The notes: a model not told the origin generated them from the sequence alone. A DNA stretch of 64,000 nt from Streptomyces sp. NBC_00464 (GCF_036013915.1 NZ_CP107899.1:3720001-3784000), one strand, 5' to 3'. Counted from the first letter of the stretch, positions 1-15,251 are shown. Program-made: numbers and translations.

Positions 1-680
1 ACGGCGAAGATCAGCGGGAAGATGTACATGAGCATCTTCTGCTGCTGCATGTACGGCGTCTTGACCGTCAGGTCGACGTTCTTCGTCATCAGCTGGCGCT
101 GGGTGAAGAACTGCGAGGCCGACATCATCACGATCATGACCGCGGTGACGACCCGGACGTCCACGAGCGAGGCGCCCAGCGCCTCGACCTTGTCCGCGCT
201 GTCCATGAACTTCGCGGCGAGCGGAGCACCGAAGATGTGTGCCTGACGCGCGCTGTCCAGCAGCGACTGGTCGATGACACCGATCTTCTTGTTCGACGCG
301 ATGGCCGAGAGCACGTGGTACAGAGCGAAGAAGAACGGCGACTGCGCGATGATCGGAAGGCACGAGGAGAGCGGGTTGGTACCCGTCTCCTTGTACAGCT
401 TCATCATCTCTTCGGACTGACGCTGCTTGTCGCTCTTGTAGCGCTCCTGGATCGCCTTCATCTTCGGCTGGAGCACCTGCATGTTCCGCGTCGACTTGAT
501 CTGCTTGACGAACAGCGGGATCAGACAGATACGGATCAGCACCACGAGGGACACGATGGAAAGACCCCAGGCCCATCCCGTGTCAGGGCCGAAGATCGCC
601 CCGTACAACTTGTGGAACTGGACGATGACCCAGGAAACGGGCCACGTGATGAAGCTGAACAGACTGGCAATCGTGTCCAC
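1..680 (-). CDS. yidC: Membrane protein insertase YidC/OxaI (C-terminus off window)
   Basis: The product inserts and folds inner-membrane proteins, alone or with SecYEG. The visible 226 residues start at a GTG (680) with GGAG eight bases upstream. They contain the OxaI/YidC core: a first transmembrane segment, an arginine in the next segment ([15 protein letters not shown]), the charged cytoplasmic hairpin ([19 protein letters not shown]) and the conserved NPLSSCLPI motif. The gene runs off the left edge, so the C-terminus is not seen. It is the last visible gene of the rpmH-rnpA-yidD-yidC cluster next to oriC, an arrangement conserved in Actinobacteria. Identification is firm. Confidence 0.97.
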   Translation of the reverse strand, partial: MDTIASLFSFITWPVSWVIVQFHKLYGAIFGPDTGWAWGLSIVSLVVLIRICLIPLFVKQIKSTRNMQVLQPKMKAIQERYKSDKQRQSEEMMKLYKETGTNPLSSCLPIIAQSPFFFALYHVLSAIASNKKIGVIDQSLLDSARQAHIFGAPLAAKFMDSADKVEALGASLVDVRVVTAVMIVMMSASQFFTQRQLMTKNVDLTVKTPYMQQQKMLMYIFPLIFA

Positions 681-683
681 TAA

Positions 684-1043
684 TCAGGCTCCTTGAGCAT
701 TGGGCGAAGTCTCTGCGGCCGAGCTCGGGAGATCGGTGGCCGACCTCCCGGGAGGCACATCAGCGGCGGAGTCCCCGCCCTTGCCACCGCGTACGGCACT
801 ACGCAGCAGCTCGTGCCAACGCGGACGTTTGCGTGGTGGAACGTGATCCACGCCGCCGGGTGACCACGGATTGCATCGCAGGATGCGCCAGGCCGTCAGC
901 GCTGTTCCCTTGATCGCTCCGTGCCGGTCGATCGCCGTATATCCATAGTGGGAACACGACGGGTAGTAACGGCAGACAGGCCCGAGAAGTGGGCTGATCG
1001 TCCACTGGTACAGCTTGATGAGAGCCAGCAGCGGGTACTTCAT
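684..1043 (-). CDS. yidD: Membrane protein insertion efficiency factor YidD
   Basis: This 119-residue protein belongs to the YidD family, small membrane-associated proteins that assist YidC-dependent insertion. The signature is near the N-terminus: [24 protein letters not shown] (read as two halves, residues 11-22 and 23-34) with the paired cysteines, followed by [17 protein letters not shown]. The start ATG overlaps the rnpA stop codon as ATGA, so the two are translationally coupled. The C-terminal 40 residues are Gly/Ser/Pro-rich and poorly conserved, as usual in Streptomyces. Confidence 0.95.
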   Translation of the reverse strand: MKYPLLALIKLYQWTISPLLGPVCRYYPSCSHYGYTAIDRHGAIKGTALTAWRILRCNPWSPGGVDHVPPRKRPRWHELLRSAVRGGKGGDSAADVPPGRSATDLPSSAAETSPNAQGA

Positions 1044-1411
1044 CGCGCGCCCCCTCCCAGCAGCCGCTGAAGCGCGGCGTCCAGGTCTCGGGCCAGCTGT
1101 TCATGGTCGGCGTCACCCGAACCGGGCAACGCGCGTACGACAACCAGGCTACCGGGGGGCAGCAGGGCAAGCCGTTCTCGGACCAGATGGCGAAGCCTTC
1201 GCTTCACCGCTGTGCGGACGACCGCGCCACCCACTGCTTTGCTGACAACGAAACCCGCACGCGGCGGGGGAGCAGTCTCCCCAGTCACGTGCGGGTCCGT
1301 TGCACCGCTGCGTAGATGAACGACGAGTAGAGGGCGGCCGGCCCTGCGTCCTCGTCGTACCGCGGTCGCGAAGTCCTCGCGCCGCCTCAGCCGATTCTCG
1401 GTAGGCAGCAC
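1040..1411 (-). CDS. rnpA: Ribonuclease P protein component
   Basis: This is the 123-residue basic protein subunit of RNase P, which matures the 5' ends of tRNAs together with the M1 RNA. It starts at GTG 1411 with the family opening [13 protein letters not shown]. The RNR-like motif appears as [18 protein letters not shown] in the C-terminal half. It lies between rpmH and yidD, 21 bases from the rpmH stop, in the conserved order. No anomalies seen. Confidence 0.96.
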   Translation of the reverse strand: MLPTENRLRRREDFATAVRRGRRAGRPLLVVHLRSGATDPHVTGETAPPPRAGFVVSKAVGGAVVRTAVKRRLRHLVRERLALLPPGSLVVVRALPGSGDADHEQLARDLDAALQRLLGGGAR

Positions 1412-1432
1412 GTCATGACGACCTGTACGCGA

Positions 1433-1570
1433 TCAGGCGGACAGGCTGGCGCGGCCCTTGCCACGGCGGGACGCGAGAATCGCGCGGCCGGCACGGGTCC
1501 GCATACGCAGACGGAAGCCGTGGGTCTTCGCGCGACGACGGTTGTTCGGCTGGAAGGTGCGCTTGCTCAC
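1433..1570 (-). CDS. rpmH: 50S ribosomal protein L34
   Basis: This 45-residue, very basic protein begins [19 protein letters not shown] and ends [11 protein letters not shown], the textbook L34 sequence. The start is GTG at 1570 with a GGAG element eight bases upstream. It is the first gene of the leftward cluster rpmH-rnpA-yidD-yidC and diverges from dnaA. Its function in the large ribosomal subunit is certain from sequence. Confidence 0.98.
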   Translation of the reverse strand: MSKRTFQPNNRRRAKTHGFRLRMRTRAGRAILASRRGKGRASLSA

Positions 1571-1950
1571 TCGGGGGCTCCAGTAATGATCGTGTGTTGG
1601 CGGGACATCGCCTGGCTGTCACCGTGCGCCCACGAGAGACTCGCGTAAACGCCCTAGTTGCACCGCTTCACAATCACAGATCGTGATCTTTGCCCATCGG
1701 AGGCAGGCGGCAGCAGCCATCGACAACTCGACCTGGTCACGGTACGCGCGGCTACGCCATCCGGTCAAACCGACCCTGTCGGACCCCCCATTGTGCACAG
1801 CCTGTGGACAACGACTTGAACCGCACGGGTCGGCCCGCCTACCGTGGCTGAACCCCGGTTCTTTTTCTTCCCGCCTGCCGGTCCTCACCCATCCCGACCC
1901 ATACGTCCCGAGAAACACACATTCGTGGGACCAGCGAGAGAGCGTGCCTT
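1571..1950. promoter_or_regulatory. Divergent rpmH/dnaA promoter region with two DnaA boxes
   Basis: These 380 bases separate the divergent rpmH and dnaA genes and contain no credible gene. Two adjacent DnaA-box-like nonamers lie here: TTGTGCACA at 1791-1799 and TGTGGACAA (reverse of the consensus) at 1803-1811. Their position upstream of dnaA fits autoregulation of dnaA by DnaA, which is established in Streptomyces. Core promoter hexamers were not assigned. Confidence 0.75.
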
Positions 1951-3750
1951 GTGGCTGACGTACCTGCCGATCTTGCCGCAGTGTGGCCACGAGTGCTGGA
2001 GCAACTCCTCGGGGAGGGCCAGCAGGGCATCGAGCCGAAGGACAAGCAGTGGATCGAGCGCTGTCAGCCGCTCGCCCTGGTTGCCGACACCGCGCTGCTC
2101 GCCGTCCCCAATGAATGGGGCAAGCGCGTCCTGGAGGGCCGGCTCGCCCCTCTCATCAGCGAGACGCTGAGCCGCGAGTGCGGTCGGCCGATCCGGATCG
2201 CGATCACGGTCGACGACTCCGCGGGCGAACCGCCGAACCCGCCGGCCCCCCCGATGCACCAGTCCCAGCAGCCGCAGCAGCACCGCTATCAGGGACCTCA
2301 GCACGACGAGCGTCAGCACAACGACGGGTACGACGGTTACGGTCACCGGCCCTCGGACGACGGGATGCCGACGGCCCGTCCCGCGTACCCCGACTACCAG
2401 CAGCAGCGCCCCGAGCCCGGTGCCTGGCCGCGTACCCAGGAGGACCTCTCCTGGCAGCAGCCCCGGCTCGGCGGGTTCCAGGACCGCGACCCGTCCGCCG
2501 AACAGTGGCGCGAGCCGTACGGCGGCCGCCCCCAGCAGCAGCCCCAGCACGACTACCGCCAGCAGCCTCCCGAGCGCCAGGGGTACGAGTCCCAGCGCCC
2601 CGAGCGCCACGACATGCAGGAGCCCCAGCACCGGCAGGGCGCCGGTACCGGACGGCCCGGCGGCGGCACCGGCCCGATGGGCGCACAGCCCGCACCGGCG
2701 CCCGGCCCCGGCGAACCCCACGCCCGACTGAATCCGAAGTACCTCTTCGACACCTTCGTGATCGGGGCCTCCAACCGGTTCGCGCACGCCGCGGCCGTCG
2801 CCGTCGCCGAGGCGCCCGCGAAGGCGTACAACCCTCTCTTCATCTACGGAGAGTCGGGACTGGGCAAGACTCACCTGCTGCATGCCATCGGGCACTACGC
2901 CCGCAGCCTCTATCCGGGCACCCGGGTGCGGTACGTGAGCTCGGAGGAGTTCACCAACGAGTTCATCAACTCGATCCGCGACGGCAAGGGCGACACCTTC
3001 CGCAAGCGGTACCGCGATGTCGACATCCTGCTGGTCGACGACATCCAGTTCCTGGCGAGCAAGGAGTCGACGCAGGAGGAGTTCTTCCACACCTTCAATA
3101 CGCTCCACAACGCCAACAAGCAGATCGTGCTGTCCTCGGACCGACCGCCCAAGCAGCTGGTGACCCTGGAGGACCGGCTGCGGAATCGTTTCGAGTGGGG
3201 CCTGACCACCGATGTGCAGCCTCCGGAGCTGGAGACACGCATCGCGATCCTGCGCAAGAAGGCAGTGCAGGAGCAGCTCAACGCCCCGCCGGAGGTCCTG
3301 GAGTTCATCGCCTCCCGTATCTCCCGCAACATCCGTGAGCTGGAGGGCGCTCTCATCCGCGTGACGGCCTTCGCCAGCCTCAACCGTCAGCCGGTGGACC
3401 TCGGGCTGACCGAGATCGTGCTGAAGGACCTGATCCCGGGCGGCGAGGACTCGGCTCCGGAGATCACGGCGACGGCCATCATGGCGGCGACCGCCGACTA
3501 CTTCGGACTGACCGTGGAGGATCTCTGCGGATCGAGCCGCAGCCGTGTGCTGGTGACGGCACGCCAGATCGCCATGTATCTGTGCCGTGAACTGACGGAC
3601 CTGTCGCTGCCCAAGATCGGTGCGCAGTTCGGTGGCCGGGACCATACGACGGTGATGCACGCCGACCGCAAGATCCGCGCGCTGATGGCGGAGCGGCGCT
3701 CCATCTACAACCAGGTCACCGAGCTCACCAACCGCATCAAGAACGGCTGA
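1951..3750 (+). CDS. dnaA: Chromosomal replication initiator DnaA
   Basis: The 599-residue initiator binds DnaA boxes in oriC and opens the origin. The start is GTG 1951. Domain I spans about residues 1-90. Domain II is a very long Pro/Gln/Arg-rich linker (about 90-260) typical of Streptomyces, which makes the protein longer than E. coli DnaA. The AAA+ domain III has Walker [10 protein letters not shown] near residue 300 and Walker B LLVDDIQF near 360. Domain IV carries the DnaA helix-turn-helix signature [15 protein letters not shown] near the C-terminus. It lies immediately left of oriC. Confidence 0.99.
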   Translation: MADVPADLAAVWPRVLEQLLGEGQQGIEPKDKQWIERCQPLALVADTALLAVPNEWGKRVLEGRLAPLISETLSRECGRPIRIAITVDDSAGEPPNPPAPPMHQSQQPQQHRYQGPQHDERQHNDGYDGYGHRPSDDGMPTARPAYPDYQQQRPEPGAWPRTQEDLSWQQPRLGGFQDRDPSAEQWREPYGGRPQQQPQHDYRQQPPERQGYESQRPERHDMQEPQHRQGAGTGRPGGGTGPMGAQPAPAPGPGEPHARLNPKYLFDTFVIGASNRFAHAAAVAVAEAPAKAYNPLFIYGESGLGKTHLLHAIGHYARSLYPGTRVRYVSSEEFTNEFINSIRDGKGDTFRKRYRDVDILLVDDIQFLASKESTQEEFFHTFNTLHNANKQIVLSSDRPPKQLVTLEDRLRNRFEWGLTTDVQPPELETRIAILRKKAVQEQLNAPPEVLEFIASRISRNIRELEGALIRVTAFASLNRQPVDLGLTEIVLKDLIPGGEDSAPEITATAIMAATADYFGLTVEDLCGSSRSRVLVTARQIAMYLCRELTDLSLPKIGAQFGGRDHTTVMHADRKIRALMAERRSIYNQVTELTNRIKNG

Positions 3751-3796
3751 CGAGCCCTCCCGCACCGACGCCGGCACACGCAAGGGCCCCATCGAT

Positions 3797-3839
3797 AAGG
3801 GCGCTCCGCGGACTCCCGAAGAGTCCACGGAGCGCCCTT
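3797..3839 (+). terminator. Terminator-like hairpin downstream of dnaA
   Basis: Arms 3797-3816 (AAGGGCGCTCCG...GGACTC) and 3821-3839 pair almost perfectly around a four-base loop, about 45 bases after the dnaA stop. There is no long U tract, which is usual for Streptomyces terminators. Confidence 0.75.
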
Positions 3840-4010
3840 CCGCGTTCCGGGAAGCGTTCCACAAGTCGTTCCGGACCGCGGCTCCGGAAGGCGGCTCCGG
3901 GCGGCGGCCCAAGAGATGACTCAGGAGGCGGCTCAGGCGGCGGCTCAGGCGGCGGCTCGGAGGTCATCCGTGCGTCGCCGCGAGCTGCCGTACGTCGCGG
4001 AGAGCCACTG

Positions 4011-4050
4011 AGAACTCCCGAGAACTCCCGAGAACTGCCGAGAACTGCCG
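4011..4050. repeat. Four tandem 10-bp repeats left of oriC
   Basis: Four head-to-tail decamers AGAACTCCCG, AGAACTCCCG, AGAACTGCCG, AGAACTGCCG occupy this stretch between the dnaA terminator and the first DnaA boxes. It is preceded at about 3920-3960 by short GGCGGCTCA repeats. No function is assigned; they may simply be replication-slippage products. Confidence 0.8.
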
Positions 4051-4139
4051 TGAAGAGCATGCAGCACGCTCCACGAGCGGCCCGATCGACGGTCCCTGAC
4101 CGCCCCTCAGGGGGTCGGGCAGGCCACTCGCACCGCCCA

Positions 4140-4740
4140 CGCTGTTCGAATACCTGCCGCGGAGAGGCTGTTCTCCACAGATCTGGGGAGAATCTTCCCT
4201 CCACAGCCTGGGGATCCAAAAGTTGTCCATACTGCATCCACAGGCAGGGCAGCCGATACTCCATCAGGCCAGCTCAGGAGCCTGGGGATTTGTGGTCAAC
4301 AATGATCCACAGCCTGTGGACAAGTTTTTCGTCCACAGGGTCTCACCGAGGTTGTCCACCGTCGGCCCACAGGCCGTCGGCCGTTTTCCCCAGGAAGGGC
4401 AGGCTTCTCCACACCGCTGTCCACTGTTCGGCAACGCAACACCCGCTTTCACCGCACCGAGTGAAAGGCGTCACACCAAGAGGGTCGGTTGGGCTGTGGG
4501 AAACGTGGGTAAAGCTGGGGACAGCCCTGGGGAGAAACCCCCCTGCCCTGTGTATCGGGTGTGCACAACTTTCGGGTGTCCACAGAAACACCAGGTTGTC
4601 CACCGGTGCCACCCACAGGGTCGGTGGACAAAAAAGTGGGTCTGACCTGCGAAAACGACGTTATCCACCGTTTCCACAGGCCCTACTACTACTGCCACCT
4701 ATAGTTAGCCCGGAATCCGCTTCGAAGTGGGGCCTGTGCA
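4140..4740. other. oriC: Chromosomal replication origin oriC
   Basis: The dnaA-dnaN intergenic region is full of DnaA boxes on both strands. Clear ones are TTCTCCACA 4171, TTGTCCATA 4223, GCATCCACA 4234, TGTGGTCAA 4291, TGATCCACA 4303, TGTGGACAA 4315, TCGTCCACA 4329, TTGTCCACC 4352, TTCTCCACA 4405, GTGTCCACA 4576, TTGTCCACC 4596, GGTGGACAA 4623, TTATCCACC 4661 and GTTTCCACA 4670. This is the known Streptomyces oriC architecture: many boxes with preference for TTGTCCACA and no strongly AT-rich 13-mers. Boundaries are approximate. Confidence 0.97.
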
Positions 4741-4916
4741 CAACTCGGCGCCGGAGCTCTCCGAACCTCTTGTCGCGACTTGACCCCGAGCAGCACCGAG
4801 TGTCGGTGCCGTACGTCAGACTGGTCCCCGGCGTCCTCCCCCCGGCATCGGTGGAGCGACCCGACCAGACGACGAAGGCCAGCAGGGCGAGCGAGCAACA
4901 GCAGGAGGCGGTTCCG

Positions 4917-6047
4917 GTGAAGATCCGGGTGGAGCGCGATGTACTCGCGGAGGCTGTGGCCTGGGTGGCCCGTAGCCTCCCGGCCCGTCCGCCGGCGCCC
5001 GTTCTTGCGGGCCTTCTGCTGAAGGCTGAGGACGGAGCCCTCAGCTTCTCGAGCTTCGACTACGAGGTTTCGGCCCGGGTCTCGGTGGACGCCGAGATCG
5101 AGGAGGACGGCACGGTGCTCGTCTCCGGCCGTCTGCTCGCCGACATCTGCCGTGCTCTGCCCAACCGGCCGGTGGAGATTTCCACAGACGGTGTACGGGC
5201 GACCGTGGCCTGCGGCTCCTCCCGGTTCACACTCCACACCCTTCCTGTGGAGGAGTACCCCGCACTGCCGCAGATGCCGACCGCGACCGGCACCGTGCCC
5301 GGTGAGGTCTTCGCCTCGGCGGCCGCCCAGGTCGCGATCGCGGCGGGCCGCGACGACACGCTGCCCGTGCTCACAGGTGTGCGTATCGAGATCGAGGGCG
5401 ACACCGTCACCCTCGCCTCCACCGACCGCTACCGCTTCGCGGTCCGCGAGTTCCTCTGGAAGCCGGAGAACGCCGACGCCTCCGCCGTCGCGCTGGTGCC
5501 CGCCAAGACGCTGCTGGACACCGCCAAGGCGCTCACCAGTGGTGACACGGTGACGCTGGCGCTGTCGGGCTCCGGTGCCGGTGAAGGCCTCATCGGCTTC
5601 GAGGGCGCGGGCCGGCGTACGACCACCCGACTGCTCGAAGGCGATCTGCCGAAGTACCGCACGCTCTTTCCCACCGAGTTCAACTCGGTCGCGGTCATCG
5701 AGACGGCCCCCTTCGTCGAGGCCGTCAAGCGCGTGGCCCTGGTGGCCGAGCGGAACACCCCGGTGCGGCTCAGTTTCGAGCAGGGCGTCCTGATCCTGGA
5801 AGCGGGTTCCAGCGACGACGCACAGGCTGTGGAGCGCGTCGACTCGGTGCTGGAGGGCGACGACATCTCGATCGCCTTCAACCCGACCTTCCTGCTCGAC
5901 GGCCTGAGCGCCATCGACTCCCCGGTCGCCCAGCTCTCCTTCACGACGTCCACCAAGCCCGCGCTGCTCAGCGGCCGGCCGGCCGTGGACGCCGAGGCGG
6001 ACGATGCGTACAAGTACCTGATCATGCCGGTCCGCCTCTCCGGCTGA
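4917..6047 (+). CDS. dnaN: DNA polymerase III beta subunit (sliding clamp)
   Basis: The 376-residue beta clamp encircles DNA and tethers polymerase III and repair factors. The GTG at 4917 was chosen because AGGAGG lies about eight bases upstream and the product then begins MKIRVERDVLAEAV, as in other actinobacterial DnaN. The reading frame stays open far upstream through oriC, but that part is not coding. Three repeated clamp subdomains are recognisable, ending with the family C-terminus YLIMPVRL. Confidence 0.98.
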   Translation: MKIRVERDVLAEAVAWVARSLPARPPAPVLAGLLLKAEDGALSFSSFDYEVSARVSVDAEIEEDGTVLVSGRLLADICRALPNRPVEISTDGVRATVACGSSRFTLHTLPVEEYPALPQMPTATGTVPGEVFASAAAQVAIAAGRDDTLPVLTGVRIEIEGDTVTLASTDRYRFAVREFLWKPENADASAVALVPAKTLLDTAKALTSGDTVTLALSGSGAGEGLIGFEGAGRRTTTRLLEGDLPKYRTLFPTEFNSVAVIETAPFVEAVKRVALVAERNTPVRLSFEQGVLILEAGSSDDAQAVERVDSVLEGDDISIAFNPTFLLDGLSAIDSPVAQLSFTTSTKPALLSGRPAVDAEADDAYKYLIMPVRLSG

Positions 6048-6193
6048 TCCGGTCACCGGTCCTGCCGACGCCCAAGGAATCGCGGCAGGACCCGACGGGC
6101 ACGTTCAGCGCCGAGCATGCCCGGCGTCCTGTCCCCTGCCGGGCGTAGGCTCGGTCCTGGGTACCAATCGGCACAACGCTTAAGGAATCTCTG

Positions 6194-7072
6194 ATGGAGC
6201 TCGGTCTCGTCGGCCTCGGCAAGATGGGCGGCAACATGCGCGAGCGCATCCGCCGCGCCGGCCACACCGTCATCGGTTACGACCGCAACCCGGACGTCGC
6301 CGATGTCCACAGCCTCGAAGAGCTTGTGGGCAAGCTCAAGGGCCCCCGCGTCGTGTGGGTGATGGTCCCGGCCGGTGCCGCGACCCAGTCCACGGTCGAC
6401 GAGCTGGCCGAGCTGCTCTCGCCCGGCGACATCGTCGTGGACGGCGGGAACTCCCGCTGGACCGACGACGAGAAGCACGCGGTCGAGCTGGGCATCAAGG
6501 GCATCGGCTTCGTCGACTGCGGAGTCTCCGGCGGCGTCTGGGGCCTGGAGAACGGCTACGCCCTGATGTACGGCGGCGACGCCGAGCACGTGGCGAAGGT
6601 TCAGCCCGTCTTCGACGCCCTGAAGCCCGAGGGTGAGTTCGGTTCCGTCCACGCGGGCAAGGTCGGCGCCGGCCACTTCGCGAAGATGGTTCACAACGGC
6701 ATCGAGTACGCCATGATGCAGGCCTACGCCGAGGGCTGGGAGCTCCTGGAGAAGGTCGACTCCGTCACCGATGTGCGCGAGGTCTTCCGCTCCTGGCAGG
6801 AGGGCACGGTCATCCGTTCCTGGCTGCTCGACCTGGCGGTCAACGCGCTGGACGACGACGAGCACCTGGACCAGCTCCGTGGCTTCGCCGCCGACTCCGG
6901 CGAGGGCCGCTGGACCGTGGAGGCGGCCATCGACAACGCCGTGCCGCTGCCCGCGATCACCGCGTCGCTCTTTGCGCGCTTCGCCTCGCGCCAGGACGAC
7001 TCCCCGCAGATGAAGATGATCGCCGCGCTGCGCAACCAGTTCGGCGGCCACGCGGTCGAGAACAAGAAGTAG
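6194..7072 (+). CDS. gnd: 6-phosphogluconate dehydrogenase, decarboxylating (short Gnd/YqeC type)
   Basis: The enzyme oxidises 6-phosphogluconate to ribulose 5-phosphate in the pentose phosphate pathway. At 292 residues it matches the short actinobacterial form rather than the 470-residue enteric form. Residues 1-15 carry the dinucleotide-binding fingerprint LVGLGKMGGNM. Further motifs are VDGGNSRW, GFVDCGVSGGVWGL and the catalytic-lysine segment GAGHFAKMVHNGIEY. Its place between dnaN and recF is conserved in Streptomyces. Confidence 0.95.
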   Translation: MELGLVGLGKMGGNMRERIRRAGHTVIGYDRNPDVADVHSLEELVGKLKGPRVVWVMVPAGAATQSTVDELAELLSPGDIVVDGGNSRWTDDEKHAVELGIKGIGFVDCGVSGGVWGLENGYALMYGGDAEHVAKVQPVFDALKPEGEFGSVHAGKVGAGHFAKMVHNGIEYAMMQAYAEGWELLEKVDSVTDVREVFRSWQEGTVIRSWLLDLAVNALDDDEHLDQLRGFAADSGEGRWTVEAAIDNAVPLPAITASLFARFASRQDDSPQMKMIAALRNQFGGHAVENKK

Positions 7073-7199
7073 CAGTCGAGAACAACAAGCAGTAGCGGTC
7101 GGGAACAAGCAGTGACCGCAACGAGGAGCGGGCCGGACCGGACGGTCCGTCCCGCGCTACGAAGCACGGAGCAGGAAGCCGGGAAGGTCGGCGTACACC

Positions 7200-8330
7200 A
7201 TGCATGTCACGCATCTGTCGCTGGCCGACTTCCGCTCGTACGCCCGGGTCGAGGTGCCTCTCGACCCGGGCGTCACCGCGTTCGTGGGGGCCAACGGCCA
7301 GGGCAAGACCAATCTCGTCGAGGCCATCGGCTATCTCGCGACGCTCGGCAGCCACCGCGTCTCCTCCGACGCCCCTCTCGTGCGCATGGGTGCCGACCGG
7401 GCTGTCATCAGGGCGGCTGTCACCCAGGGCGAGCGGTCCCAGCTGATCGAGCTGGAACTGAACCCGGGCAAGGCCAATCGCGCCCGGATCAATAGGTCCT
7501 CGCAGGTCAGACCCCGTGACGTACTGGGCATAGTGCGCACGGTGCTGTTCGCGCCGGAGGATCTCGCGCTGGTCAAGGGCGACCCCGGCGAGCGCCGGCG
7601 GTTCCTCGACGAGCTGGTCACCGCGCGTTCGCCGCGGATGGCCGGGGTGCGCTCCGACTACGAGCGGGTGCTGAAACAGCGCAACACGCTGCTGAAGTCC
7701 GCGGCGATGGCGCGCCGGCACGGCGGACGGTCCATGGACCTGTCGACGCTCGACGTGTGGGACCAGCATCTGGGCCGGGTGGGTGCCGAACTGCTGGCGC
7801 AGCGGCTGGACCTGATCGCGACGCTTCAGCCCCTGGCCGACAAGGCGTACGCGGACGTGGCGCCGGGCGGCGGTCCGGTGACGCTGGAGTACCGGAGCTC
7901 GGTGGGTGCAGAGGTGGAGCCCGCTCGCACGCGCGAGGAGCTGTACGCGCAGCTGATCGCGGCCCTTGCCGAGGTGCGCAAGCAGGAGATCGAGCGGGGC
8001 GTGACGCTGGTCGGCCCGCACCGCGACGACCTGGTCCTGGGCCTGCGCGGAATGCCCGCCAAGGGGTACGCGAGTCATGGGGAGTCCTGGTCGTACGCGC
8101 TGGCCCTGCGGCTGGCCTCGTACGATCTGCTGCGCTCCGAGGGCAATGAACCGGTGCTGGTCCTGGACGACGTCTTCGCCGAGCTGGACGCCCGGCGCCG
8201 CGAGCGGCTGGCCGAGCTGGTGGCCCCCGGTGAGCAGGTGCTGGTGACGGCCGCGGTGGACGACGACGTCCCCGGAGTGCTCGCGGGGACCCGGTACGCG
8301 GTGTCCGCCGGTGAGGTGGAGCGGCTGTGA
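7200..8330 (+). CDS. recF: DNA replication and repair protein RecF
   Basis: The 376-residue SMC-like ATPase loads RecA at gaps with RecO and RecR. It opens [15 protein letters not shown], has Walker [10 protein letters not shown] near residue 30 and the C-terminal [15 protein letters not shown] (Walker B and D-loop). The downstream DUF721 gene starts inside its stop codon (GTGA), so the two are coupled. Classic dnaN-recF-gyrB neighbourhood. Confidence 0.97.
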   Translation: MHVTHLSLADFRSYARVEVPLDPGVTAFVGANGQGKTNLVEAIGYLATLGSHRVSSDAPLVRMGADRAVIRAAVTQGERSQLIELELNPGKANRARINRSSQVRPRDVLGIVRTVLFAPEDLALVKGDPGERRRFLDELVTARSPRMAGVRSDYERVLKQRNTLLKSAAMARRHGGRSMDLSTLDVWDQHLGRVGAELLAQRLDLIATLQPLADKAYADVAPGGGPVTLEYRSSVGAEVEPARTREELYAQLIAALAEVRKQEIERGVTLVGPHRDDLVLGLRGMPAKGYASHGESWSYALALRLASYDLLRSEGNEPVLVLDDVFAELDARRRERLAELVAPGEQVLVTAAVDDDVPGVLAGTRYAVSAGEVERL

Positions 8331-8887
8331 CCGGCGACGGGGACGGCAAGGACCCGGCCGGGGGCCCGGCGAAGCAGCCGGAGCCCTCGGGTGTGGACTT
8401 GGCGCGGGTGGCCCTGCGCGCGGCGAAGGAGCAGGCGAAGGCGCGCGGTGCGGCCGCGCAGCAGAAGAAGCAGGCCCGGCGGGGCGGCGGACTGCGTTCC
8501 GGTGCGCGGGCGGACGGCCGGGATCCGCTGCCGCTGGGGGCCGCGATCAACCGTCTGATCACCGAGCGCGGCTGGGAGACGCCGGCCGCGGTGGGCGGTG
8601 TGATGGGCCGCTGGCCGCAGATCGTGGGTGACGATCTTGCCAATCACTGTGTGCCGTTGCGTTATGACGAGGCCCCCGACGAGCGGGTGCTGACGGTGCA
8701 GTGCGACTCCACGGCGTGGGCGACGCAGCTGAGGCTGCTGGCGCCGCAGCTGGTGGCCCGGCTGAACGCGGATCTGGGGCACGGCACCGTCCGGCTGATC
8801 AAGGTTCTGGGGCCTGGAGGGCCCGCGCGCAGATACGGCCCGCTGCGCGCGCCCGGGAGCACCGGCCCGGGCGACACCTACGGATGA
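8327..8887 (+). CDS. DUF721 (DciA-like) protein
   Basis: This 186-residue protein has a DUF721 domain in its C-terminal half, containing [34 protein letters not shown] and the closing [24 protein letters not shown]721 includes DciA, a loader/partner of the DnaB replicative helicase in bacteria that lack DnaC. The recF-gyrB position is conserved in Actinobacteria. The N-terminal 70 residues are low-complexity and basic. Translation is coupled to recF by a GTGA overlap. A helicase-loading role is inferred from the family. Confidence 0.9.
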   Translation: MTGDGDGKDPAGGPAKQPEPSGVDLARVALRAAKEQAKARGAAAQQKKQARRGGGLRSGARADGRDPLPLGAAINRLITERGWETPAAVGGVMGRWPQIVGDDLANHCVPLRYDEAPDERVLTVQCDSTAWATQLRLLAPQLVARLNADLGHGTVRLIKVLGPGGPARRYGPLRAPGSTGPGDTYG

Positions 8888-11471
<2,584 letters not shown>

Positions 11472-11544
11472 GTCGGCCGTACAAGGAGGAGGGTCCGGCG
11501 ACCCTCCAAGCCGCAGCCGCAGCGCGAAAGGACTTTGACCAGCA

Positions 11545-14208
<2,664 letters not shown>

Positions 14209-14211
14209 AGC

Positions 14212-14916
14212 GTGAGTGGAGCCACGGGCGCCGGTTCGGCCGCTTCCGAAGCCGGCGGAAACGGCGCCCGTGGCCCTGCCACGGACTCCCAAGGGGGCAC
14301 TGTGACGGATACCCGGGGCCCTCAGCCCCAGTACGAGGGTTACGCGACCGGGCCGTTGCCCGGTGAGCGGGAACCCGCACCGGGCCAGGCGGGCCCGTAC
14401 CACCCGCCGCAGGCCTACCCCTCGCCCCCTGCGGGCGGGACCCAGGGTGGCGGCCGGTCCCACGGGGGGCGGCAGGGCGCCGTGCAGGGCGCAGGCACGG
14501 CCCAGGCGACCCGCAGGCCCCGGACGGGGGCGCGGACGACTCCGCGTACCCGCAAGGCGCGTCTGCGTGTGGCCAAGGCCGATCCGTGGTCGGTGATGAA
14601 GGTCAGCTTCCTGCTGTCCATCGCGCTCGGCATCTGCACGGTGGTCGCGTCGGCGGTGCTGTGGATGGTGATGGACGCGATGGGCGTCTTCGAGACCGTC
14701 GGCGGCACCATCAGCGAGGCGACCGGTTCCAACGAGGGCAACGGCTTCGACCTGCAGTCGTTCCTGTCCCTGCCGCGGGTGCTGATCTTCACCTCGGTCA
14801 TCGCGGTGATCGACGTGGTGCTGGCCACCGCGCTGGCGACGCTGGGCGCCTTCATCTACAACCTGTCGGCCGGCTTCGTGGGCGGTGTCGAGCTCACCCT
14901 GGCCGAGGACGAGTAG
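14212..14916 (+). CDS. DUF3566 membrane protein
   Basis: This 234-residue protein starts at GTG 14212, just after the gyrA stop. The first 120 residues are Gly/Pro/Arg-rich and probably disordered. The C-terminal half is the DUF3566 domain: the basic entry segment RLRVAKADPWSVMKVSF, a transmembrane segment around LSIALGICTVVASAVLWMV, a short loop, and a second one around VIAVIDVVLATALATLGAF. The gene is conserved next to gyrA in mycobacteria and streptomycetes; the function is unknown. Confidence 0.9.
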   Translation: MSGATGAGSAASEAGGNGARGPATDSQGGTVTDTRGPQPQYEGYATGPLPGEREPAPGQAGPYHPPQAYPSPPAGGTQGGGRSHGGRQGAVQGAGTAQATRRPRTGARTTPRTRKARLRVAKADPWSVMKVSFLLSIALGICTVVASAVLWMVMDAMGVFETVGGTISEATGSNEGNGFDLQSFLSLPRVLIFTSVIAVIDVVLATALATLGAFIYNLSAGFVGGVELTLAEDE

Positions 14917-14993
14917 CGACGCGGGTATCGATTTTGGGACTGGCCCCGACGTGCGCTAATCTTCTTCACGTCAGCGCGACACAAAAGCGCGGC

Positions 14994-15067
14994 GGGGCTA
15001 TAGCTCAGTTGGTTAGAGCGCATCCCTGATAAGGATGAGGCCACAGGTTCAAATCCTGTTAGCCCCA
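14994..15067 (+). tRNA. tRNA-Ile (anticodon GAT)
   Basis: The 74-nucleotide cloverleaf has acceptor GGGGCTA pairing with TAGCCCC, D-arm around AGCTCAGTTGGTTAGAGC, anticodon stem CATCC/GGATG with anticodon GAT at 15028-15030, and T-loop GGTTCAAATCC. The discriminator base is A and no CCA is encoded. Everything to its left is core chromosome and everything to its right is accessory, so it is a good candidate attachment site. Confidence 0.98.
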
Positions 15068-15087
15068 CAGCAGTAGGTAGCAGGTCA

Positions 15088-15121
15088 GAAGGCCGGTAGA
15101 TCTCAGGATCTACCGGCCTTC
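15088..15121 (+). terminator. Hairpin terminator after tRNA-Ile
   Basis: Perfect 15-bp arms (15088-15102 and 15107-15121, GAAGGCCGGTAGATC and its complement) enclose a TCAG loop and are followed by TACTTTTG. It lies 20 bases past the tRNA end. Confidence 0.9.
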
Positions 15122-15214
15122 TACTTTTGTCGATCTTGGTACCCCGCTACTACCCCGTAACGTTTTGTCTGGCGCGCCTATCCCGCCCGGGGGTCAGCCC
15201 GTTTACTCTCAGCA

Positions 15215-15251
15215 CGAAGCCCCCTGCCGCTTTGCTCGGCAGGGGGCTTCG
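15215..15251 (-). terminator. Hairpin terminator of the small peptide gene
   Basis: Perfect arms beginning CGAAGCCCCCTGCC at 15215 and ending GGCAGGGGGCTTCG at 15251 lie about 55 bases beyond the stop codon of the minus-strand peptide gene. Confidence 0.85.

Noticed and set aside
1885..3912. 675-codon open frame antisense to dnaA
   Set aside because: It is the high-GC complement shadow of dnaA, low-complexity, without a ribosome-binding site or domain pattern.
4050..4916. N-terminal extension of the dnaN frame through oriC
   Set aside because: The extension translates DnaA boxes; DnaN homology begins exactly at GTG 4917 with a good ribosome-binding site.
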